Shown here: piece by piece, positions 33,489 through 45,806 of the stretch
Position numbering within the stretch: the first letter of the stretch is position 1
How the letters are laid out: the number at the start of each line of letters is the position of its first letter
Source of the DNA: Brienomyrus brachyistius
Lineage: Eukaryota > Chordata > Actinopteri > Osteoglossiformes > Mormyridae
Assembly (NCBI RefSeq): GCF_023856365.1
Contig: NC_064542.1
Span: 7,185,363-7,249,362 of the forward strand
Direction: 5' to 3'
Length of the DNA: 64,000 bases
Translations under genes and position numbers: made by a program
Notes under the pieces: model-generated
Database searches by the model: none
Told to the model about the DNA's origin: nothing
Seen by the model: the letters and a program-made list of their open reading frames with translations, nothing else

Positions 33489-33745
33489 GTTTATATGTAT
33501 CTATTTTATGTTTTGGCTGCATGTTTGAACCTGAGACCAGTTGTCAAATGGAGTCTGTTTGAGAATACTACATTCACACCCCCAAAACCTTCATATCCCA
33601 AATACTGCGTCATGAAAGGTGAAAATTGGTAGGTTTATGCTGGTGAAATAATGAAGATAGATGCTGCTGCTTTTAAGTCATTAACAAGGTTGTTTATTGA
33701 AATGGTTTATTGAAAGGCATCTAACAATTTCAAACACATATGTAA

Positions 33746-33867
33746 GGAATAATTGACGACGGGCCGTTGAATTATTAGAAAATAATGCACACCCGAGGTG
33801 GTAATGCCGTTACACCTCGGGTGTGCATTATTTTCTAATAATTCAACGGCCCGGAGTCAATTATTCC
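33746..33867. mobile_element. Foldback hairpin element, unit 5
   Basis: Same sequence and position in the unit as in unit 1. Confidence 0.85.
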
Positions 33868-35187
33868 GCTTATACTACGGTTGCCACACCTCAAGACATC
33901 GATCAGATGATATATTTCAAGGGATTCGTCCGGTTTTTCTACTTAAATCGCTATTGTGAGTAGGATTATTTCTTCCGCATCTCATCCAACGACTCTTTTG
34001 CTAGTTCCAAAACGTCATTTTAAAGCTGGCCATGGAGGCTTGAGCCGTTGATATCAGACTAATGCAGTTAATAATGAAGTTATTAGAAAGAGAGTGAGAG
34101 AGACAGAGAGAAAGAGAAACAGAGAGAGAGCTTGTATGAATTAGGCTACCTCTGTGTGTCCCTCAACAGTGTTCTGAAGCACCGTCTCTAAACTGTAAGT
34201 CTGCTTTAAGATGCAGCGCTGTTATTACCTCGCTAGTGAGAAATGTCATGTGTAGCCTTTAAGTTGGTACACTAGGCTAACTAATACTGCTGCAGCCCAG
34301 TTGTTGAAAGTTTCATATTCACCGTAAATATTAAAATTTACTTTTGGAAAATCGTCTGTCATGTTGTTGTTTTTGTTAGTCCTGCGTGCTGTATAGGTAC
34401 TATAAGTACTGTATGCTAATTTCCGTTATTACAGTTAACTATGCGAAGTGATATGGAACTGTAATGTGGTCAAGAGAGCTGCCTGGAACTACGTTCGCCA
34501 TGCGTTTCCCTGAAAATAATTGCACACCTCAGAACGTTCGTCAGCCAGTCAGATTCAAGCATTCAACGGTCCCGTAGTATAAGGAGATATAATAGACATT
34601 CGCCTCAGAATTATATTTTATGTAATTTTATCTTTAAAGTGACCTTATTAAATTTGTTCCCCGAAGTAATAATTTCATCCCACACCCTGAGTGCTTTTGC
34701 ACGCTGGTTATATGTGCTGTTAGTGTGCCAACAGCATTTTCTACCCAGGGAGTCTGATCGAAACCCAAAATCAAGCTGCTGCTGTGAGCTCCTGCTGAGC
34801 ACCCTGCTCGGAGGCATGTGCACTCGACGGACGCTACGGAGTGTTGGACAGTGATTTCTATCATCTATATTCTTGACCTCAGTAGGCGTTATGATGCTGA
34901 TGTGTCACTGAACGTGTCAGCCAATGTAGTCCATATCTGGTTTGATATCGTACTCCTGGGGATACCTGCATTTCTAGGGACACATTGAACTGCTTATAGA
35001 CTTTTCCCAGTTTAGACCGTAAACCCGAACTGGACTGTGCATGAGCAGATATGTATCGTTTCCGCTCACTACTGCTTCACGGAAGCTGGGCGATTTCACA
35101 AATTGATTTATTGCAGTTTTTTTTTTTTTTTTAAACAAAGTTTGTACTTAGCACTTATTTGAATTATTGTGTATATATGTGTTTTTA

Positions 35188-35538
35188 GGGGGCGGCATGG
35201 TGCTGCAGTGGTTAGCACTGTTGCCTCACACCTCTGGGACCTGGGTTCGAGTCTCCACCTGGGTCACATGCGTGCGGAGTTTGCATGTTCTCCCCATGTC
35301 ATCGTGGGGTTTCCTCCGGGTACTCCGGTTTCCCCCCACAGTCCAAAAACATGCTGAGGCTAATTGGAGTTACTAAATTGCCCATAGGTGTGCATGTGAG
35401 AGTGCATGGTGTGCGAGTGTGCCCTGTGATGGGCTGACCCCCCATCCTGGGTTGTTCCCTGCCTCATGCCCATTTCTTCCGGGATAGGCTCCGGACCCCC
35501 CGTGACCCAGTAGGATAAGCAGTTTGGAAAATGGATGG
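35188..35538 (+). mobile_element. V-SINE-type SINE, unit 5
   Basis: Orthologous copy. Unit 4 lacks its copy through the 1.28-kb deletion. Confidence 0.9.
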
Positions 35539-36059
35539 ATATGTGTTTTTAAATTACAAAGATTATTTTATTCAAAAATAGTATTTAGCACGATTTGGCT
35601 TATTACAGTTTAATAATAGTTTGTAATTATGACATGTTATAATGTATTTTTAAATTATTATAATCGTATTTTTAAATAATTTGTAATTTAAAAAATAGTC
35701 TGTGGTACATTGGGAGGAGCTACAATTTGGCCGTCATTGTTATTATGAATTATGACGTCATAAGCGGGAGGGGGGAGCGTATCCCTTATTCTGATTGGTC
35801 GAGGGGTTATCTCCATATACCATACATTGCCGATAGGGGGCCATATGGTTTGGGTGATACGGGTTGCTGTTAAACTTTAATAGAATAAAAATACATTACA
35901 TGTATTTATTTGTGTTATTTTTAATTACGTTTTTAAGGAATAATAAAACATGTGGCAGGATGAATGCAAGCTAGCGCATACACATCTAGCGGGGCCCGTC
36001 AGGCCGCAGGCACGGGTTGTTAGGAGTAGGCACAAGCGCCACGGCGTATTTTAAAAGAA

Positions 36060-37074
36060 TGTGGGGATCTGATCGGGCTGGTAGGAGTAGTTGCATGGCA
36101 CTGGTAATTACACTATATTGGCAACCACTTGAGCCAGGTCATATGACCTACCAGGAAGTTATAAAAGGCTGCCAAGATGGAATCTCATTCTCTTGCTGCT
36201 GTGTTTTACAACTGGACATGGGGTGGGTTCTTCTTCCCTGTTGGTAAGGAAAGGAGAGGGTTTGTTTGAGAACGTGAATGTTTAATTTTAATTTTACCAG
36301 GGTGACTGCTAGCAGCATGTAACTCTTCGTGGAGGACGCGGAGGTGACTGTTTGGAATTTTATCATTTGACGTGATCCCCTACGAGCTGATGGGCTACAG
36401 ACACTGAGGCTCTGGTCACTTGGGTTATACTGTGGGATTTAAAAGGGTCTATGTTTCTTTGTTGATTGTTTCTTTGTACCTGTAGCATTGGAACGTTTCC
36501 TCTTGGTGTTGCTGTGCTGCGAGGGCATTAAGCATTCCTACAAAGGACCAGACTAGCCACTGTTTTAGGTTTATTTGATAGGCTTGTAAGTTGTAAGAGT
36601 AATTGTAGTATTGTATTTTGGGCGGTGGACATTGGCCGCTACCCTCCCCTTATGTTTGTACATGGGATCTTTCTGTACAAGGCTGGATCCGCACAGGCTT
36701 TTGCTCTGCTGTTGGGGTGCCACACTGAGTGGACACTGTACTGTTGTGTGTAGTGTTTGTCATGTTGCATGCTGTGTGGTGTTGAGTTTTGCTGTTTTCT
36801 TTGTCACCAGGGGCCTCCTGAGCTGAGAGCTGCGTGTGCTGATCTGACCTTACTATCTGGAGGATAGTCAGCTGCCCCCCACCCCCAGCAACCTTCATTT
36901 GTCTGATTTTGGATATTTGTAATAAAGTGGATTGGGTTTTATTTTTACATGCCTCTTTGTTGTCTTTGTTACGGGGAGGGTTCGAACTTAGCCACGTTAC
37001 AGAAGGAACATTAGGGGTTACCAGGAGGTGGCGTAGTCAGAGCAGTGTGGGTATTCTGTGCTTTGGGCACCACA
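36060..37074 (+). mobile_element. Solo LTR, unit 5
   Basis: Orthologous copy sharing two diagnostic bases with the unit 4 LTR, which points to local duplication or conversion between neighbours. Confidence 0.8.
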
Positions 37075-38121
37075 AGAAAGCACCGAAATGTTTTAAAGAA
37101 ACTTTAGCGTTAATTTAAAAGGAAAAAAAAGAATCAAGGAATAACCCTGTTAATTCCTGTTTAAATAAATTAACGCAAGAGAGTCGGCTCCTTAAAGAAC
37201 TCTGTGGCTCTATGCGCATGCGCTACATGAGAGCGAGCCAGAGAGGAGAGCGCATTCGCTAATTTAATCAAGAATTAACCGCGTTATTCCTTGATTCTTG
37301 TTGAAATGCTTAGAGCGTTTTACTTTACATTGGCAGAAAAGTGCTTCATTACTTAAACCCCTATAACCATAACGTTTATTTGAAATAACAGGCGCTCCTC
37401 TGGTGTCGCCATTTTGAAACGGGCTGGCCAATATCATTTCGACCGCTTTTTTCAAACGGACCTGCCGATTATGGCCGAGCGCTGGGACTCGCTCATTTCG
37501 CTGTTTAAATGCTTTCTTCAACCCAACACTGGTAAATACCGCTAATGTTTTTCCTTCTAATTCTTTAAGCATGTTGATTAAATGTAATGGGTTTAAGTGC
37601 TTTCTTTTAAAACGACGTGCTGTATGTTAATTGGTTTCGCTTGTGCTTGTTTGAACTCAGCATTTGCTCTTCTGCTGCTTTCGGGCATGTTTGCACGGGT
37701 TTAAATTCCGCCTGCTTTCTTCTAAAATAACGCTAAAGTTTTTCTTAAACATTTTGGTGCTTGCTTTTAAAATACGCCGTGGCGCTTGTGCACACATGGC
37801 TGCGGCCGGACGGGTCCCCGCTGGACGTGTATCTTGCATTCATTCCGTTATGTTTTATTCCTTAAAAACGTAATTTAAAATACAACGTAAATACATGTAA
37901 TGTATTTTCATTCTATTAAAGTTTAAAGGCAACCCTTATCACCCAAACCATATGCCCCCCTATCGGCAACACGTGTAATAGACATTTGGAATATTCCTGA
38001 CATTTAACATCACCTACTCACATTCAATTGAAAACACCTGTCTTTTTCGTTTTTAATGCTTTATTTACAATTATTTACACATTTTTCAGTAGTACTGATT
38101 GAACATAGAACACTGACTGTC

Positions 38122-39060
38122 TCATCCACTACCGGCTTTGCTCTTCTCCACCATTGCCTTGTACGTCTCCTCCACCATTGCCTTGTACGTCTCCTCCACC
38201 ATTGCCGTGTACTCCTCCTTCACCATTTCTGTGTACTCCTCCTCCGCCATTGCCTTGTACTCCTCCTCCACCATTGTCTTGTACTCCTCCTCCATTGCCT
38301 TGTACTCCTCCACCATTGCCTTGTACTCCTCCTCCATTGCCTTGCTCAAGTCCACCTCCATTGCCTTGCTCTCCTCCACCTCCATTGCCTTGTATTCCTC
38401 CTCCATTGCCTTGTATTCCTCCTCCATTGCCTTGTATTCCTCCTCCATTGCCTTGTACTTCTCCTCCTCCTCCATTGCCTTGTACTTCTCCTTCTCCACC
38501 TTTGCCTGGCTCTCCTCCTTCACCGCCACTTTCTGGCTTTCCTCCTTCTCCACCTTTGCCTGGCTCTCCTCCTTCACCTCCACTGTCTGGCTTTCCTCCA
38601 TCGCCAATGTCTGGCTGTCCTCCATCGCCAATGTCTGGCTGTCCTCCATCGCCAATGTCTGGCTGTCCTCCATCGCCAATGTCTGGCTATCCTCCATCGC
38701 CAATGTCTGGCTGTCCTCCATCGCCAATGTCTGGCTGTCCTCCATCGCCAATGTCTGGCTATCCTCCTCCATCGCCAATGTCTGGCTGTCCTCCATCGCC
38801 AATGTCTGGCTGTCCTCCATCGCCAATGTCTGGCTATCCTCCTCCATCGCCAATGTCTGGCTGTCCTCCATCGCCAATGTCTGGCTATCCACCACCATTG
38901 CCTTTTTTCCTTTCCCTTTTTTTGTAAAAAGCTTCTTCAGCCAGGGTTTCTTTTTCTTTCCTTCTTTATCCTTTTTTCTTTCCTCCTTTGCTTTTATAGC
39001 TTCTCCAGCGTCCTTTGGTACCGCTGGCGGCCTAAAGCAATTGAGAAAAATCCACTTCAT
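38122..39060 (-). CDS. SQTLAME-repeat protein, unit 6 (A-type, short, 312 aa)
   Basis: Three octapeptide repeats (72 bp) fewer than units 1-5, leaving twelve, with the frame kept. N and C termini are identical to A-type. TATA box at 39136-39141, poly(A) signal at 38060-38065. Replication slippage or unequal exchange inside the 24-bp repeats explains the loss. Confidence 0.7.
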   Translation of the reverse strand: MKWIFLNCFRPPAVPKDAGEAIKAKEERKKDKEGKKKKPWLKKLFTKKGKGKKAMVVDSQTLAMEDSQTLAMEEDSQTLAMEDSQTLAMEDSQTLAMEEDSQTLAMEDSQTLAMEDSQTLAMEDSQTLAMEDSQTLAMEDSQTLAMEDSQTLAMEESQTVEVKEESQAKVEKEESQKVAVKEESQAKVEKEKYKAMEEEEKYKAMEEEYKAMEEEYKAMEEEYKAMEVEESKAMEVDLSKAMEEEYKAMVEEYKAMEEEYKTMVEEEYKAMAEEEYTEMVKEEYTAMVEETYKAMVEETYKAMVEKSKAGSG

Positions 39061-40756
39061 ATTGAGAGATGAGATGAGATGTGTCTTATTCGAAATCAGA
39101 TTTGTTTTGAACTGATACTGGTGCCTACAGCAGAATTTATACCTTCAGAATGATGACATCAGAGTTGTCACGGTGACATTGTGTTCTAGAACTCAACTGT
39201 AGGTGCCATATTTGGTCAGTGGTTCAATTTTTTTTAATTCTCTGCATTTTTTATATGCTTTATTCAGCTCATATTCTGCAGCATATATTGTATGAATTTC
39301 CATATTTACCTTAATTAGTTTACTCGCAGATAATATTCTGTACTTGCAAACAATGCAGAAACCTACCAAACATTGCCGGGGCGTTCCTGTGCTCACAGAG
39401 CGTAGTGAGCTTTACTTTACTCAGGAGGAGGACAGGCTCACATTTTCTGACCGTGGCCTTGCTGTGCTATATTGTGAAAGGTGCTGAACTTAGTGATGAG
39501 ACAGTTAATACCCAGATTCTGGAGATCGCCTCCTCAAAGTGAGGCCCAGTGACTTCAAGCTGGGAATCGGGGCTTGCTAAGGTTATGCAATATCACGTGA
39601 CCGATGACTTCCGATTCATCCTGAGGTGTAAGAGGCTTCGAATCCTGTTGGCTCTTCAAAACTTTTATATAAGTGAGATGATTCTAATTAGCAATGGTAG
39701 TGGAGGCCAGTTTAACCAAAGAACCAACCGCCAGGTGATGGGTCACAGTAAGGAGGGGTATGGGGTTGGGTTTCAGTGTTTGGGTACATTTAATGGAGGT
39801 GAGATAAAACATTTGGTAAGGTTTAGCAGCGTCTGTAATATCCCTGCATTGTAGGCAGAGCTTTCTGGATAGATTCTGGACACACACACCCTCGTATTGG
39901 ACAAATTGATTCAGAAAATGGATGGATGAATGGATGGAATGCAGTGTTTTTCATGTGTTTTCATGAGTGGAAGTGAACTTTTATTTATGTGTTTAGTTTA
40001 TGTGTAGTTAGTTTAGTTGTTCCTGGCAGTAAATACAGTCCCTGGTTTTTATGTGTGCGTCACTGACGAACGTAAGTACTAAGTTTATTGATTATAAGTG
40101 ATAAGTGACGCTGTGCTAATTTAGTTTACTTAATTGCGCGGCTAGGTTAACGTGACGTAGCTTGCTTACTGTTATAATTATCGCTGACGACTGTACCGTT
40201 GTATACCTCGGAAAGATATTTTCGTTTATTTCCCGTCCAATCATTCCCTCTAATACGAATTGCTGCTAATGTAATGTATTGTTGTGGGTATAGCCGAACT
40301 TATCAATGTTAAGGCGATGTGGTACAATTATGCATTATGTTAGTGTATTATGGTAATAACCATTGTAAGCACTGTGGTAATTTGTTTTTCCTGTTTGTTT
40401 GTTATAGAACCATAAATAAATACAAACTTACTTACTTACCAACCCACTTCGTCTGAGTGTGCATCCCACTGACCTCAAGTAAGATAAGCCAGAGTACAAC
40501 TAATTGCTACCCCCCTCCTGATTGAGAACGTGTATCTGGTGAAATACGGTCAGCAGCCCCCCCCCCCCCCCCCCCCATCCTGAATCGTGACTGATATCCC
40601 ACAGCGAGTACTACCCTCCTGCAGCAACCCCTTACAGTTTCCCAGGGGAGTGTGGCCCCCCTTTCCCACACCGCATCAAATTTTTCAGTTTCACTCATTT
40701 CTCAGTTTATGGGTTATGGGTATGAGCCTGTGTAAAATACAAATTTTTTTTTTTTT

Positions 40757-41188
40757 GCAAACTCCAGCCTGGCTCTTCCATGCTTCTCATTCATGAAGGG
40801 CTTCTTTCTTGCTTTACGGGTCTTCAGCGCTGCTTCTAGAAGCCTGTCCCACCATCACGCTTCACACTTAATGTTTTCCATTCCTTTTGAAGGTCACTTG
40901 AGGTCATCCTCCGATTTGTTAGACACTGACGGATAAGTTGATGGTCATCTCTGGCATTAGAAGGTTGCTTCTGCCCTCTACCTGGCTGGTTTTTGATTTT
41001 TCGCAGTGTCTCCTGCTTCTTCCCCCTGTTCTTGTGTACTGCGGTCTTAGAAACTCACGAGCATGGAAGCAGCCTGCCTCACAGTGTAGCCTTCTGCCAG
41101 CAGAACCAGGATTAAACCAGAATTTAACAATGCAGATTTTAAAAAAGTATATAGAGTGGTCTCTTAATTTTTTACAGAGCTGTGTATT
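40757..41188 (-). pseudogene. Tc1/mariner transposase relic, unit 6
   Basis: Orthologous copy with the same breaks. Confidence 0.75.
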
Positions 41189-41445
41189 GTTTATATGTAT
41201 CTATTTTATGTTTTGGCTGCATGTTTGAACCTGAGACCAGTTGTCAAATGGAGTCTGTTTGAGAATACTACATTCACACCCCCAAAACCTTCATATCCCA
41301 AATACTGCGTCATGAAAGGTGAAAATTGGTAGGTTTATGCTGGTGAAATAATGAAGATAGATGCTGCTGCTTTTAAGTCATTAACAAGGTTGTTTATTGA
41401 AATGGTTTATTGAAAGGCATCTAACAATTTCAAACACATATGTAA

Positions 41446-41567
41446 GGAATAATTGACGACGGGCCGTTGAATTATTAGAAAATAATGCACACCCGAGGTG
41501 GTAATGCCGTTACACCTCGGGTGTGCATTATTTTCTAATAATTCAACGGCCCGGAGTCAATTATTCC
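41446..41567. mobile_element. Foldback hairpin element, unit 6
   Basis: Same sequence and position in the unit as in unit 1. Confidence 0.85.
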
Positions 41568-42848
41568 GCTTATACTACGGTTGCCACACCTCAAGACATC
41601 GATCAGATGATATATTTCAAGGGATTCGTCCGGTTTTTCTACTTAAATCGCTATTGTGAGTAGGATTATTTCTTCCGCATCTCATCCAACGACTCTTTTG
41701 CTAGTTCCAAAACGTCATTTTAAAGCTGGCCATGGAGGCTTGAGCCGTTGATATCAGACTAATGCAGTTAATAATGAAGTTATTAGAAAGAGAGCGAGAG
41801 AGACAGAGAGAGAGCTTGTATGAATTAGGCTACCTCTGTGTGTCCCTCAACAGTGTTCTGAAGCACCGTCTCTAAACTGTAAGTCTGCTTTAAGATGCAG
41901 CACTGTTATTACCTCGCTAGTGAGAAATGTCATGTGTAGCCTTTAAGTTGGTACACTAGGCTAACTAATACTGCTGCAGCCCAGTTGTTGAAAGTTTCAT
42001 ATTCACCGTAAATATTAAAATTTACTTTTGGAAAATCGTCTGTCATGTTGTTGTTTTTGTTAGTCCTGCGTGCTGTATAGGTACTGTATGCTAATTTCCG
42101 TTATTACAGTTAACTATGCGAAGTGATATGGAACTGTAATGTGGTCAAGAGAGCTGCCTGGAACTACGTTCGCCATGCGTTTCCCTGAAAATAATTGCAC
42201 ACCTCAGAACGTTCGTCAGCCAATCAGATTCAAGCACTCAACGGTCCCGTAGTATAAGGAGATATAATAGACATTCGCCTCAGAATTATATTTTATGTAA
42301 TTTTATCTTTAAAGTGACCTTATTAAATTTGTTCCCCGAAGTAATAATTTCATCCCACACCCTGAGTGCTTTTGCACGCTGGTTATATGTGCTAACAGCA
42401 TTTCCTACCCAGGGAGTCTGATCGAAACCCAAAATCAAGCTGCTGCTGTGAGCTCCTGCTGAGCACCCTGCTCGGAGGCATGTACACTCGACGGACGCTA
42501 CGGAGTGTTGAACAGTGATTTCTATCATCTATATTCTTGTCCTCAGTAGGCGTTATGATGCTGATGTGTCACTGAACGTGTCAGCCAATGTAGTCCATAT
42601 CTGGTTTGATATCGTACTCCTGGGGATACCTGCATTTCTAGGGACACATTGAACTGCTTATAGACTTTTCCCAGTTTAGACCGTAAACCCGAACTGGACT
42701 GTGCATGAGCAGATATGTATCGTTTCCGCTCACTACTGCTTCACGGCAGCTGGGCGATTTCACAAATTGATTTATTGCAGTTTTTTTTTTTTTAAACAAA
42801 GGTTGTACTTAGCACTTATTTGAATTATTGTGTATATATGTGTTTTTA

Positions 42849-43199
42849 GGGGGCGGCATGGTGCTGCAGTGGTTAGCACTGTTGCCTCACACCTCTGGGA
42901 CCTGGGTTCGAGTCTCCACCTGGGTCACATGCGTGCGGAGTTTGCATGTTCTCCCCATGTCATCGTGGGGTTTCCTCCGGGTACTCCGGTTTCTCCCCAC
43001 AGTCCAAAAACATGCTGAGGCTAATTGGAGTTACTAAATTGCCCATAGGTGTGCATGTGAGAGTGCATGGTGTGCGAGTGTGCCCTGTGATGGGCTGACC
43101 CCCCGTCCTGGGTTGTTCCCTGCCTCATGCCCATTTCTTCCGGGATAGGCTCCGGACCCCCCGTGACCCAGTAGGATAAGCAGTTTGGAAAATGGATGG
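42849..43199 (+). mobile_element. V-SINE-type SINE, unit 6
   Basis: Orthologous copy with two changes (TTTCTCCCC and CCCCCGTCC) shared with unit 8; unit 7 has the second. Confidence 0.9.
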
Positions 43200-43720
43200 A
43201 TATGTGTTTTTAAATTACAAAGATTATTTTATTCAAAAATAGTATTTAGCACGATTTGGCTTATTACAGTTTAATAATAGTTTGTAATTATGACATGTTA
43301 TAATGTATTTTTAAATTATTATAATCGTATTTTTAAATAATTTGTAATTTAAAAAATAGTCTGTGGTACATTGGGAGGAGCTACAATTTGGCCGTCATTG
43401 TTATTATGAATTATGACGTCATAAGCGGGAGGGGGGAGCGTATCCCTTATTCTGATTGGTCGAGGGGTTATCTCCATATACCATACATTGCCGATAGGGG
43501 GCCATATGGTTTGGGTGATAAGGGTTGCTGTTAAACTTTAATAGAATAAAAATACATTACATGTATTTATTTGTGTTATTTTTAATTACGTTTTTAAGGA
43601 ATAATAAAACATGTGGCAGGATGAATGCAAGCTAGCGCATACACATCTAGCGGGGCCCGTCAGGCCGCAGGCACGGGTTGTTAGGAGTAGGCACAAGCGC
43701 CACGGCGTATTTTAAAAGAA

Positions 43721-44738
43721 TGTGGGGATCTGATCGGGCTGGTAGGAGTAGTTGCATGGCACTGGTAATTACACTATATTGGCAACCACTTGAGCCAGGT
43801 CATATGACCTACCAGGAAGTTATAAAAGGCTGCCAAGATGGAATCTCATTCTCTTGCTGCTGTGTTTTACAACTGGACATGGGGTGGGTTCTTCTCCCCT
43901 GTGGGTAAGGAAAGGAGGAGAGGGTTTGTTTGAGAACGTGAATGTTTAATTTTAATTTTACCAGGGTGACTGCTAGCAGCATGTAACTCTTCGTGGAGGA
44001 CGCGGAGGTGACTGTTTGGAATTTTATCATTTGACGTGATCCCCTACGAGCTGATGGGCTACAGACACTGAGGCTCTGGTCACTTGGGTTATACTGTGGG
44101 ATTTAAAAGGGTCTATGTTTCTTTGTTGATTGTTTCTTTGTACCTGTAGCATTGGAACGTTTCCTCTTGGTGTTGCTGTGCTGCGAGGGCATTAAGCATT
44201 CCTGCAAAGGACCAGACTAGCCACTGTTTTAGGTTTATTTGATAGGCTTGTAAGTTGTAAGAGTAATTGTAGTATTGTATTTTGGGCGGTGGACATCGGC
44301 CGCTACCCTCCCCTTATGTTTGTACATGGGATCTTTCTGTACAAGGCCGGATCCGCACAGGCTTTTGCTCTGCTGTTGGGGTGCCACACTGAGTGGACAC
44401 TGTACTGTTGTGTGTAGTGTTTGTCATGTTGCATGCTGTGTGGTGTTGAGTTTTGCTGTTTTCTTTGTCACCAGGGGCCTCCTGAGCTGAGAGCTGCGTG
44501 TGCTGATCTGACCTTACTATCTGGAGGATAGTCAGCTGCCCCCCACCCCCAGCAACCTTCATTTGTCTGATTTTGGATATTTGTAATAAAGTGGATTGGG
44601 TTTTATTTTTACATGCCTCTTTGTTGTCTTTGTTACGGGGAGGGTTCGAACTTAGCCACGTTACAGAAGGAACATTAGGGGTTACCAGGAGGTGGCGTAG
44701 TCAGAGCAGTGTGGGTATTCTGTGCTTTGGGCACCACA
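43721..44738 (+). mobile_element. Solo LTR, unit 6
   Basis: Orthologous copy, 3 bp longer (AGGAGGAG) with a CTCCCCTGTGGG variant near 43896, both shared with units 7 and 8. Confidence 0.8.
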
Positions 44739-45806
44739 AGAAAGCACCGAAATGTTTTAAAGAAACTTTAGCGTTAATTTAAAAGGAAAAAAAAGAATCA
44801 AGGAATAACCCTGTTAATTCCTGTTTAAATAAATTAACGCAAGAGAGTCGGCTCCTTAAAGAAAACTGTGTGGCTCTATGCGCATGCGCTACATGAGAGC
44901 GAGCCAGAGAGGAGAGCGCATTCGCTAATTTAATCAAGAATTAACCGCGTTATTCCTTGATTCTTGTTGAAATGCTTAGAGCGTTTTACTTTACATTGGC
45001 AGAAAAGTGCTTCATTACTTAAACCCCTATAACCATAACGTTTATTTGAAATAACAGGCGCTCCTCTGGTGTCGCCATTTTGAAACGGGCTGGCCAATAT
45101 CATTTCGACCGCTTTTTTCAAACGGACCTGCCGATTATGGCCGAGCGCTGGGACTCGCTCATTTCGCTGTTTAAATGCTTTCTTCAACCCAACACTGGTA
45201 AATACCGCTAATGTTTTTCCTTCTAATTCTTTAAGCATGTTGATTAAATGTAATGGGTTTAAGTGCTTTCTTTTAAAACGACGTGCTGTATGTTAATTGG
45301 TTTCGCTTGTGCTTGTTTGAACTCAGCATTTGCTCTTCTGCTGCTTTCGGGCATGTTTGCACGGGTTTAAATTCCGCCTGCTTTCTTCTAAAATAACGCT
45401 AAAGTTTTTCTTAAACATTTTGGTGCTTGCTTTTAAAATACGCCGTGGCGCTTGTGCACACATGGCTGCGGCCGGACGGGTCCCCGCTGGACGTGTATCT
45501 TGCATTCATTCCGTTATGTTTTATTCCGTTATGTTTTATTCCTTAAAAACGTAATTTAAAATACAACATAAATACATGTAATGTATTTTCATTCTATTAA
45601 AGTTTAAAGGCAACCCTTATCACCCAAACCATATGCCCCCCTATCGGCAACACGTGTAATAGACATTTGGAATATTCCTGACATTTAACATCACCTACTC
45701 ACATTCAATTGAAAACACATGTACAGGTCTTTTTCGTTTTTAATGCTTTATTTACAAGTATTTACATTTTTAAGTAGTACTGATTGAACATAGAACACTG
45801 ACTGTC

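Larger units (their letters stand above)
29695..37460. repeat. Tandem array unit 5 (7766 bp)
   Basis: Direct copy with all elements. It carries an expanded GA-rich tract (34087-34131), a 10-bp duplication near 34397 and a changed T-run near 33043. It shares LTR variants near 36631 and 36682 with neighbouring unit 4. Its last ~30 bases already carry the B-type variants of the next unit. Confidence 0.97.
37461..45126. repeat. Tandem array unit 6 (7666 bp)
   Basis: Mosaic copy. Its first ~350 bp carry B-type variants (shared with units 7 and 9), its gene is A-type, and its right half shares variants with units 7 and 8. Its gene is the shortest A-type copy (312 codons). It has an 11-bp microdeletion near 42390 and the longest C run (20). 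Confidence 0.97.
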
